Below, piece by piece: positions 1 through 5,068 of a stretch of DNA of 5,068 nucleotides. The position numbers were made by a program, and so were the translations under genes. Each line of letters starts with the position of its first letter. Positions within the stretch are counted from its first letter, which is position 1. Source of the stretch: Chryseobacterium gleum (lineage in GTDB: Bacteria > Bacteroidota > Bacteroidia > Flavobacteriales_C > GCA-002722245); assembly GCA_945903925.1 (NCBI GenBank), contig CAMDPJ010000179.1, positions 1 to 5,068 on the forward strand, in the 5' to 3' direction. Under the pieces are notes generated by a model. The model did no database searches, had not been told where the DNA came from, and saw only the letters and a program-made list of their open reading frames with translations.

Positions 1-125
1 TAATAATTTCCATGATAACCTTGCATACCGCCAGCCCAAGGCTGCTTAGTGGCTTTAATTAATTTTAATTGAGCCCAAAGTGTGGCATTAAGCAACAAGA
101 AGAATACAAAAATTAACTTTTTCAT
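1..125 (-). CDS. Secreted protein of unknown function, N-terminal fragment
   Basis: The frame starts at the ATG at 125-123 and runs leftwards out of the window without a stop, giving 41 codons. The first 18 or so residues form a typical Sec signal peptide: MKK, then a hydrophobic stretch IFVFFLLLNATL, then a WA-Q junction that is a plausible signal peptidase I site. The mature part begins QLKLIKATKQPWAGG and continues through MQGYHGNYY, which I cannot assign to a family. The start is supported by the immediate basic-hydrophobic signal sequence and by the short divergent gap to the pirin gene. There is no Shine-Dalgarno sequence, as is usual in Bacteroidota. The protein is probably periplasmic or outer-membrane associated. 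Function is unknown because most of the protein lies outside the window. Confidence 0.75.
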   Translation of the reverse strand, partial: MKKLIFVFFLLLNATLWAQLKLIKATKQPWAGGMQGYHGNY

Positions 126-174
126 TTTGCTGAAGTTATGAGTTTTTTCTTACTTTACTGCCATACTTTTTTAT
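126..174. promoter_or_regulatory. Divergent promoter region between secreted protein and pirin genes
   Basis: These 49 bases separate two divergent start codons, so both promoters should lie here or slightly inside the genes. For the plus strand, TTTG at 126-129 and TACTTTAC at 151-158 (21-base spacing) are a weak match to the Bacteroidota pattern TTTG/TAnnTTTG. A second weak box, TACTTTTT, lies at 164-171. No clear operator or convincing minus-strand box is visible. The location is inferred mainly from gene layout. Confidence 0.3.
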
Positions 175-1320
175 ATGAGTGATAAAAGCAACAGAAGAAG
201 TTTTTTACGCCGTTTAGCCGTAGTGTCGGGTACGGCAGCAGCAGCTCCATTTCTTGGTTTTGCCAATATGTTCAAAGAAGATACCAATTCAACCTTAAGC
301 GATATGAATCCAATAAAAAATATTAAGCCCTTAGGCTTTCAATGGGAAACAGCCGACCCCTTTTTATTTTGTGTGCATCATGAAGATGCTTTCCCAAAAG
401 GAAATGAAATGATGGGTCCGAGCAATGAGCATTTTAAAGGCCGACACATGGGCGATGATTTCATTATTAAAGATGGTTTTAGAATGTATCACGGACAAAC
501 CGTTCCCGGATTTCCCGGTCATCCTCACCGTGGATTTGAAACGATCACTGTAGTGCGAAAAGGCTTGGTAGATCATGCCGATTCATTAGGCGCAGCAGGT
601 AGATATGGAGATGGAGATGTGCAGTGGATGACAGCAGGTAAAGGTGTTCAGCATTCTGAAATGTTTCCTTTGATTAAAACAGCAGAAGAAAATCCGATGG
701 AGCTTTTTCAAATTTGGCTCAACTTACCAAAGGCTAAAAAGATGGTAGAGCCTCATTTTAAAATGTTGTGGAGAGATGTTATTCCCAATCATCAGCATGC
801 AGATATCAATAATAAAAAGACCAATGTGGAAGTAATTGCAGGTACTTTATTCGATAAAAAAGCAGCAACACCTCCGCCAAATTCATGGGCTGCCGATGAT
901 AAAAATGAAGTGGCGGTATGGAATATCAAAATGGAAGCAGGAGCTACATTTGCATTGCCCAAAGCATCTGAAGGAGTAAATAGAAATATTTATTTTTATG
1001 AAGGAAGTTCATTGAAATTGGCTTCACAAGATATTACTAAATACAGCGCTGTAGAGCTTGTTGCGCATCAAGATGTTGTTTTACAAGCTGGTACCGAAGA
1101 AGTAAGTATATTGGTTTTACAAGGCAAACCTATTGGTGAAACTGTTATTCAATACGGTCCGTTTGTAATGAACACCAAACAAGAAATTCAACAAGCTTTT
1201 GAAGATTATCATGCTACACAGTTCGGTGGTTGGCCTTGGCCTCGCTACGATCAGGTGCACGATAGAAATAAAACGCGCTTTGCTAAGCACGCCGATGGAG
1301 TGGTGGAGGAGAGAAGCTAA
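175..1320 (+). CDS. Pirin-family bicupin protein with Tat export signal
   Basis: This 381-residue protein belongs to the pirin family of metal-binding bicupins. The N-terminal cupin carries the family signature HPHRGFETIT (116-125) and QWMTAGKGVQHSEM (150-163). By alignment with human pirin, His116, His118, His160 and Glu162 are the four metal ligands, and all are present. The second half (about 215-348) matches the pirin C-terminal domain, with LQGKPIGETVIQYGPFVMNT (315-334) as its clearest part. The protein begins with a twin-arginine signal: RRSFLRR at 7-13, a hydrophobic stretch to about residue 30, then a possible cleavage near GFA-NM. Export of the folded metalloprotein to the periplasm is therefore likely, unlike the cytosolic pirins best known from other organisms. 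Some bacterial pirins have quercetin dioxygenase activity, but the substrate cannot be read from sequence. The ATG at 175 is chosen because it places the Tat motif at the N-terminus. It appears monocistronic. Confidence 0.93.
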   Translation: MSDKSNRRSFLRRLAVVSGTAAAAPFLGFANMFKEDTNSTLSDMNPIKNIKPLGFQWETADPFLFCVHHEDAFPKGNEMMGPSNEHFKGRHMGDDFIIKDGFRMYHGQTVPGFPGHPHRGFETITVVRKGLVDHADSLGAAGRYGDGDVQWMTAGKGVQHSEMFPLIKTAEENPMELFQIWLNLPKAKKMVEPHFKMLWRDVIPNHQHADINNKKTNVEVIAGTLFDKKAATPPPNSWAADDKNEVAVWNIKMEAGATFALPKASEGVNRNIYFYEGSSLKLASQDITKYSAVELVAHQDVVLQAGTEEVSILVLQGKPIGETVIQYGPFVMNTKQEIQQAFEDYHATQFGGWPWPRYDQVHDRNKTRFAKHADGVVEERS

Positions 1321-1337
1321 GGACTATTTCGGCACAA

Positions 1338-1427
1338 ACCCAGCACGTCATTGCGAGGTACCCCGAAGCAAACACATTAAGAACTTCACAAGGTTGCTTC
1401 GGAGTACCTCGCAATGACGAACTGGGT
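1338..1427. repeat. Long inverted repeat (CGTCATTGCGAGG type) between convergent genes
   Basis: The core arms are 1346-1371 and 1394-1419, 26 bases each, identical on inversion except for one position (C at 1363 against the A at 1402). After a two-base mismatch, the pairing extends outward by six bases (ACCCAG at 1338-1343 with CTGGGT at 1422-1427). The loop is 22 bases (1372-1393). The arm begins CGTCATTGCGAGG and ends CGAAGCAA. From memory, closely similar words occur as dispersed intergenic palindromes in many bacterial genomes, including Bacteroidota. It starts 17 bases after the pirin stop and ends 22 bases before the stop of the minus-strand pseudogene. It could therefore form a strong RNA hairpin for transcripts from both sides and act as a bidirectional transcript end. 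No T-run follows either arm, so it is not a classical intrinsic terminator. Confidence 0.9.
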
Positions 1428-1449
1428 GTTATTCAGCACTCACTATCTT

Positions 1450-2365
1450 TTATTTCAGCATTTGCTCTACTTGTTTAAGCAAAGTTATTGATGCTTCAAT
1501 CTCTTCTTTTTTAATGGCTACACTTTCGATATTGAATCCGAAAGGAATGTTTTTTTCGATGCAATAATTCGATAAAATATCGGCTATTTCAACGCAAAGA
1601 TCAATGGAGTCTTCGAGAATATTTGAAGAATTAAGTAATCGTGATTTGTGCTCTTATTTGATATGAATACCCAGCCATTCTAAGAATCCCAATATTTTGG
1701 CTGAGCCGCAAGTACTTAAAGTGAAAATTACAGTTGGTGCTTGCTGGTCGTTTTTTTTTGCAGCTCTCCGCTAAAGATTCTAGCATTTGCATGCTATAAT
1801 CTTCGTTGAAAACACATTGTGTTACAAAGTAGGTAACGCCACTTTTAATTTTATCAAGCATTCGTTGGTCTTCATCTCCTTAAACGATATGTCGCTCAGG
1901 AATAGAAATAGCGAAAACTACTGACGTTTCTTTGTATTTCGACCACAATGCGTATGCTTGCGTTAAAGTGCTTTTGGGCACATGATCGGATGAAGGAATT
2001 CCTGCTAAAACCGGATGCGCTTTTTGTTCGTGTAAATTTTTAAACCATTGGATTAATTCAGCTTCGCTGTATATTCCAGCCGGACGGTAGATAATTTTCT
2101 CTACCTCTAGTTCATTCAAATGTTCATTCACAAAAGTCAAAGGATCTATAGAAGCTTGAAGAGAGAATGGGCGATTTTCTTTAGTGCGAGTTGATTCGTT
2201 TTGAACATCATATACTATCAAAGCATCAATAGGAAGTGATTTTACTCGTTCAATGGTTCTTTTCGCTGATTCTTCTATCTTTTCAGAAGGAGTTATTTTT
2301 TTTGGTGGAGTAATTCCATAAACCAATATTCCCGATTCTCTATTTTTACTTTCTTGTAAAAACAT
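1450..2365 (-). pseudogene. Methylenetetrahydrofolate-reductase-like gene, broken by two stops and a frameshift
   Basis: The intact ancestor would have been about 304 residues, starting at 2365 and ending with TAA at 1452-1450. The first 161 codons are open (VYGITPPKK at 15-23, IYRPAGIYSEAELIQWF in the middle, AISIPERHIV at the end). A TAA follows at 1882-1880. The same frame then continues GDEDQRMLDKIKSGVTYFVT and QCVFNEDY. In the A9 run at 1759-1751 the frame must shift by one base to continue as APTVIFTLSTCGSAKILGFL and EWLGIHIK. A second TAA lies at 1656-1654. The remaining 67 codons include IPFGFNIESVAIKKEEIEAS, and a proper stop ends the frame. The FVTQ segment, including Gln183, corresponds to the folate-contacting glutamine region of MetF, and the length resembles the compact mycobacterial-type enzymes. 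The catalytic Glu of MetF (EFFPP) is Gly17 here (GITPP), so the ancestral activity is uncertain. It lies 30 bases downstream of the FKBP gene and was probably cotranscribed. Conserved sequence on both sides of each lesion suggests recent decay. Confidence 0.85.
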
Positions 2366-2395
2366 TTCTTACCAGCGCTTTTTATTTTAACCAGA

Positions 2396-3019
2396 TTAAT
2401 TAATGTTCATCAATTGAACTTTAAAAATAAGTGTTGCATAAGGAGGAATGCTTCCGCCTGCACCTCTTTCTCCGTAAGCCAAATGGTAAGGAATATACAA
2501 TTCAATTTCTCCGCCTTCGTTGATGTATTGTAAACCTTCCGTCCAACCTTTAATCACTTGATTTAAACCAAAAGTTGCCGTTTGTCCGCGCTCAAAACTA
2601 CTATCAAAAATTTCTCCGTTTAGTAATTTCCCTTCGTAATGCACAGTAACGGTGTCACTATCTTTAGGAAAAGATCCTTTTCCTTCTTTTGTTACTTTGT
2701 ATTGCAAACCAGACGGAGCAGTTTTAATACCTTCTTTGCCTTTGTTTTCTTCAAGAAAGTTAAGTCCTTCTGATGCATGAACTTCATGTTCTTGTTTTCC
2801 TTGCCCCATCTTTTTTTGTTGCATTTCTGCAATCAATTTATCTAATAATTCTTGCAGTTCTGTTTCATCAAATAAAGAAGGAGCATCGTTAAAAACATCT
2901 GCAAAAGCTTTTCCTACAAATTCGGCATCAACTTTTTCAACACCATCATTTCTTAATCCTGCAGCTACCATTCTCCCTAGAGCGTAGCTTGTTTTTTGTT
3001 GTTCGTTCAATTCAGCCAT
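2396..3019 (-). CDS. fklB: FKBP-type peptidyl-prolyl cis-trans isomerase, FklB/Mip class
   Basis: This 207-residue protein catalyses cis-trans isomerisation of peptide bonds before proline and probably acts as a folding helper. The N-terminal part (about 1-70) is the helical dimerisation domain of the FklB/FkpA/Mip class, recognisable from QKTSYALGRMVAAGL. A long charged helix (about 50-95) leads to the FKBP domain (about 100-207). By comparison with human FKBP12, the binding-pocket residues are largely kept: Tyr128, Phe138, Asp139, Phe150, Val155, Ile156, Trp159, Tyr182 and Phe199. The loop histidine of FKBP12 is Tyr194 here (IPPYATL). There is no signal peptide, so it should be cytosolic, like E. 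coli FklB, which is about the same length. The start at 3019 fits a good -7 promoter box 20 bases upstream. The broken MTHFR-like gene follows after 30 bases. The class assignment is firm; the exact symbol is less so. Confidence 0.93.
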   Translation of the reverse strand: MAELNEQQKTSYALGRMVAAGLRNDGVEKVDAEFVGKAFADVFNDAPSLFDETELQELLDKLIAEMQQKKMGQGKQEHEVHASEGLNFLEENKGKEGIKTAPSGLQYKVTKEGKGSFPKDSDTVTVHYEGKLLNGEIFDSSFERGQTATFGLNQVIKGWTEGLQYINEGGEIELYIPYHLAYGERGAGGSIPPYATLIFKVQLMNIN

Positions 3020-3039
3020 TTTGATTTTTTTTATGGGGG

Positions 3040-3047
3040 CAAAGATA
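3040..3047 (-). promoter_or_regulatory. Bacteroidota -7 promoter box for the FKBP gene
   Basis: On the minus strand the sequence reads TATCTTTG, a perfect match to the Bacteroidota primary sigma factor -7 consensus TAnnTTTG. It ends 20 bases before the ATG of the FKBP gene, which would give a short leader of roughly 15 bases. No clear TTTG -33 element is seen at the expected distance upstream, where the sequence is only A/T-rich. The box supports the chosen start codon and a transcript covering the FKBP gene and the pseudogene behind it. Confidence 0.6.
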
Positions 3048-3117
3048 GCGATTTAAATACTTATTTTTTTTGATTTTTTAAATATTCCGCAGCCTTTCTA
3101 ATCCTTATCTTGTAGGC

Positions 3118-4341
3118 ATGAATAAAATCGCCGAATACATCAAAAGCAAGCATGGTAATTTTTGTTTGCGTCGCGAACCAGTTGAATTCCCCATGTCATT
3201 TCACGATTCTATATATCAGGTGAATGAAAGTCATTGGAATGAAGTGCAAAAAATAGAAGGCAATTTATACCTCAGTTATTATTATTTAAAAGCTCTTGAA
3301 GATTCTCAACAAAATATTGCTTTTCGATATATCTTGTTTTACAAAAACAACAAACCAGCTGCCATTGCTTATGTGCAGGTGTTGGAGGTTAAATTGTCTG
3401 ATTCTATTAAAGATGTTTTTTGTTCGCCAATGAATTTCGGTAAAGAATTGTTCGGTGGTAAAGAATCTAAATTTTTTGTGTGTGGCAATGTATTTTCTTC
3501 TGGCGAAAATGGTTTCGCTTATACATCAGATTTATCGCAAGAAGAAGCATACAAAGCATTGATGACGGGTATCTATCGTTTGCGTCGTGCCGAGAAAGTT
3601 TTAGGCGAAGTTTCTTCAGTGATTTTGAAAGAGTTTTGGGAAAAGAATTTCGATACACTTTCTGTGATTAAGAAATACGATTACCGAGATTTCGAGATAG
3701 AACCTAACTTGGTGATGAAGATTAATAGTGAATGGAATACCTTGGATGATTACATCGACGACATCACCAAAAAATATAGAAAGAAATACAAAGATGTGAT
3801 GAAGAAATCGGAAGCGATTTCAAAGGTAGATTTAACCGCAGAACAAATCCTTTTTCACTCCCAAAAAATCAAAGAATTATTTGATGCAGTGCACGAAAAA
3901 GCCGATTTTAAATTCGGACATTTTGATGCTTCGGGTTTTCACAATATGAAGAAAAGTTTAGGAGAACAATTTATTTTCAAAGCCTATTTTTTAAATGATG
4001 AAATGCTTGGTTTTGCTGCGCTTTTCAACAACTCTGGAATATTAGATGCCAATTATGTTGGCTTAAATTACGAGCTAAATACAACGCACTGCATTTACCA
4101 CAGAATGCTCTTCGATTTTGTGCAAGTTGCGATGGATAAAAAATGCAAAGAATTGCATTACGGCAGAACAGCAAGCGAAATAAAATCATCTATTGGCGCC
4201 GTGCCGGTGAACATGAAAATATTTATCCGACATAGAAATACGCTGAGTAATAAACTTATTAAACCGCTATTGAAATTAATACAACCTAGTAAGTTTGAGC
4301 AACGGAATCCTTTTAAGGAAGGGGCTGTTGCAAGTATATAG
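3118..4341 (+). CDS. FemAB/GNAT-like acyltransferase family protein, putative
   Basis: This 407-residue protein has no signal peptide or membrane segment and looks cytosolic. Its layout suggests two GNAT-like halves, as in FemAB-type aminoacyl/acyltransferases. The first half (about 35-200) includes YILFYKNNKPAAIAYVQV (71-88). A basic, charged helical linker follows (DDITKKYRKKYKDVMKKSEA, 214-233). The second half includes FIFKAYFLNDEMLGFAALF (285-303), YVGLNYELNTTHCIYHRMLF (313-332), and LHYGRTASEIKSSIGAVPVN (346-365). The sequence from the beta-hairpin EMLGFAALF to the LHYGRTASEIK strand-turn resembles the acetyltransferase-type domain of the FemAB-like group (Acetyltransf_6 or DUF482 in Pfam terms). 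This is a fold-level judgement from memory. Substrate is unknown; cell-wall or other acylation roles are only possibilities. It is divergent from the FKBP gene and convergent with thrC. The ATG at 3118 gives the longest frame; Met26 at 3193 is a possible alternative. It ends with TAG. Confidence 0.65.
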   Translation: MNKIAEYIKSKHGNFCLRREPVEFPMSFHDSIYQVNESHWNEVQKIEGNLYLSYYYLKALEDSQQNIAFRYILFYKNNKPAAIAYVQVLEVKLSDSIKDVFCSPMNFGKELFGGKESKFFVCGNVFSSGENGFAYTSDLSQEEAYKALMTGIYRLRRAEKVLGEVSSVILKEFWEKNFDTLSVIKKYDYRDFEIEPNLVMKINSEWNTLDDYIDDITKKYRKKYKDVMKKSEAISKVDLTAEQILFHSQKIKELFDAVHEKADFKFGHFDASGFHNMKKSLGEQFIFKAYFLNDEMLGFAALFNNSGILDANYVGLNYELNTTHCIYHRMLFDFVQVAMDKKCKELHYGRTASEIKSSIGAVPVNMKIFIRHRNTLSNKLIKPLLKLIQPSKFEQRNPFKEGAVASI

Positions 4342-4357
4342 TAATTGATTCTTCTTT

Positions 4358-4483
4358 GTAGTTTCAAATTTGCAAATTGAAACGATTTCATTGCGATTTC
4401 TAATCGCTTGTTTGTATTGCGCAACGGCATTAAAAATGCCTGAAATGAAGATTTCAAATTACGCAAGCTAAATTTGAAATTAC
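4358..4483. repeat. Compact MITE/REP-like element with terminal inverted repeats and nested hairpins
   Basis: The ends are inverted copies: GTAGTTTCAAATTT at 4358-4371 pairs with the complement of 4470-4483 at 13 of 14 positions. Each end is also self-complementary. GTTTCA-ATTTG at 4361-4372 pairs with CAAATTGAAAC at 4373-4383 with one bulged base, and ATTTCAAATT (4451-4460) pairs perfectly with AATTTGAAAT (4471-4480). Inside lie two perfect six-pair hairpins with three-base loops, GCGATT-TCT-AATCGC (4393-4407) and GGCATT-AAA-AATGCC (4426-4440). A palindrome TTGCGCAA sits between them (4417-4424), and TGAAAT-GAAG-ATTTCA lies at 4441-4456. No coding capacity and no clear target-site duplication are visible. 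It lies between convergent genes, 17 bases past the stop of the acyltransferase-like gene. It may be a non-autonomous mobile element, a REP-type dispersed repeat or a structured transcript end. Confidence 0.75.
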
Positions 4484-4488
4484 TGGTG

Positions 4489-4513
4489 TTATGAAGGAGA
4501 GTTGTCTTCATAA
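4489..4513 (-). terminator. Possible stem-loop transcript end downstream of thrC
   Basis: TTATGAAG (4489-4496) pairs perfectly with CTTCATAA (4506-4513), an eight-pair stem with a nine-base loop. On the minus strand it begins five bases after the thrC stop codon, the usual place for a terminator. The stem is AT-rich and no T-run follows, so it may be a weak or factor-assisted terminator, or chance. Confidence 0.35.
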
Positions 4514-4517
4514 TGAT

Positions 4518-5068
4518 TTACCCCAACAAAACCGCCTTCAACTCCTCAAAAGTATTCCCAATCAAAATCGCTTTTTTCTCGCGTTTTAAATAGTCTTGTA
4601 AGCGTTGAGGAATTTCTACTTTGGCGCCGATGGCTGGTTCAACTGCATCGAGGAATTTGGCTGGGTGAGCGGTTTCTAAGAAGACACCTTGGCCGCCATT
4701 TTCATTCATCCATTTTTTCAAACCTGCATAACCGATTGCGCCATGAGGATCGGCTAAGTATTTGAAATCTCTATAAAGCGATTTCATATTTGCACGAGAA
4801 TCTTCATCAGAGAAAGCATAACCCACCATATCGTTGCGAATAGCATCGAGATTGTTATTGTATAACTCCTGAATACGCGCAAAATTACTTGGGTCGCCAA
4901 TATCCATAGCGTTAGAAATAGTGCTTACGCTAGGTCGCGGACGGTATACTCCGGTTTGTAAAAACTCGGGAACAACATCGTTGGCATTGGTAGACGCCAC
5001 AAATTTATTTACTGGTAAGCCCATTCTTTTGGCGAACATACCTGCAGTTAAATTCCCAAAGTTTCCAC
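4518..5068 (-). CDS. thrC: Threonine synthase, C-terminal part
   Basis: The visible 182 residues are the C-terminal part of pyridoxal-phosphate-dependent threonine synthase, which converts O-phosphohomoserine to threonine and phosphate in the cytosol. The frame enters from the right edge of the window at GNFGNLTAGMFAKRMGLP, the glycine-rich loop that holds the phosphate of PLP. It continues with NKFVASTNANDVVPEFLQTG, then RPRPSVSTISNAMDIGDPSN, and near the end ADPHGAIGYAGLKKW and VFLETAHPAKF. All match the order found in E. coli ThrC. The PLP-binding lysine and the N-terminal half lie outside the window. The open frame has no internal ATG-dependent start, so it is cut only by the window edge and not truncated in the genome as far as can be seen. 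Bacteroidota often carry thrA-thrB-thrC together with thrC last. The converging gene and stem-loop downstream fit it being the last gene here. Confidence 0.97.
   Translation of the reverse strand, partial: GNFGNLTAGMFAKRMGLPVNKFVASTNANDVVPEFLQTGVYRPRPSVSTISNAMDIGDPSNFARIQELYNNNLDAIRNDMVGYAFSDEDSRANMKSLYRDFKYLADPHGAIGYAGLKKWMNENGGQGVFLETAHPAKFLDAVEPAIGAKVEIPQRLQDYLKREKKAILIGNTFEELKAVLLG

Noticed and set aside
364..576. A 70-codon minus-strand frame inside the pirin gene
   Set aside because: Antisense to the metal-binding region of a clear gene, with no recognisable features of its own.
1199..1417. A 72-codon plus-strand frame overlapping the end of the pirin gene
   Set aside because: It lies in another frame of the pirin gene and runs into the inverted repeat; no family features.
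1751..1759. Programmed frameshifting at the A9 run
   Set aside because: Slippery A runs can support it, but the two nearby in-frame stops would still block a full product, so decay is simpler.
1631..1861. A 76-codon open frame on the minus strand starting at an internal ATG, as a separate small gene
   Set aside because: Its first part is in the same frame as the MTHFR-like gene before the TAA and continues that protein; its last part, after the A9 run, is out-of-frame nonsense.
3467..3671. Two 63-codon frames, one on each strand, inside the acyltransferase-like gene
   Set aside because: Both are shadows of the longer gene, which has a continuous and plausible protein sequence.
1421..4491. 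Similar words ACTGGGTGTTAT (1421-1432) and ACTGGTGTTAT (4482-4492) just after both inverted-repeat regions
   Set aside because: The match is short and needs a one-base gap; with only two cases chance is a fair explanation.
4158..4511. A 117-codon minus-strand frame covering the end of the acyltransferase-like gene and the repeat element
   Set aside because: It is antisense to a real coding region and its N-terminal part is encoded by the hairpin element; composition looks non-coding.
1..5068. CRISPR array, tRNA, rRNA, riboswitch or toxin-antitoxin pair
   Set aside because: No regularly spaced direct repeats, no cloverleaf or conserved RNA sequence, and no small paired genes could be found by reading both strands.

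Overview
The window is an AT-rich stretch that reads as a chromosomal fragment of a member of the Bacteroidota. The signs are a good TAnnTTTG-type -7 promoter box ahead of the FKBP gene, start codons without Shine-Dalgarno sequences, and protein sequences of the kind found in that phylum. I cannot place it below phylum level. No rRNA, tRNA, CRISPR array, integrase or transposase is visible.

Layout from left to right. (1) Positions 1-125, minus strand, hold the first 41 codons of a secreted protein of unknown function. (2) Positions 175-1320, plus strand, encode a pirin-family cupin protein with a twin-arginine export signal, transcribed divergently from the secreted protein. (3) Positions 1321-1449 separate two convergent units and contain a long, nearly perfect inverted repeat (1338-1427). 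(4) Positions 1450-2365, minus strand, hold a methylenetetrahydrofolate-reductase-like gene that is broken by two in-frame TAA codons and one frameshift at a run of nine A. (5) Positions 2396-3019, minus strand, encode an FklB/Mip-type FKBP peptidyl-prolyl isomerase. It lies 30 bases upstream of the broken gene and probably shares its transcript. (6) Positions 3118-4341, plus strand, encode a 407-residue protein that looks like a FemAB/GNAT-fold acyltransferase, divergent from the FKBP gene. (7) Positions 4342-4517 form a second convergent gap. It holds a compact element of about 126 bp (4358-4483) with terminal inverted repeats and several small perfect hairpins, followed by another stem-loop (4489-4513). 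(8) Positions 4518-5068, minus strand, hold the C-terminal 182 residues of threonine synthase, which runs off the window.

The genes look like unrelated housekeeping or accessory functions, not one pathway. The points most worth a second look are the decayed MTHFR-like gene, whose family member here also lacks the usual catalytic glutamate, and the two structured repeats, both in gaps between convergent genes. I do not see convincing evidence of a new multi-gene system.
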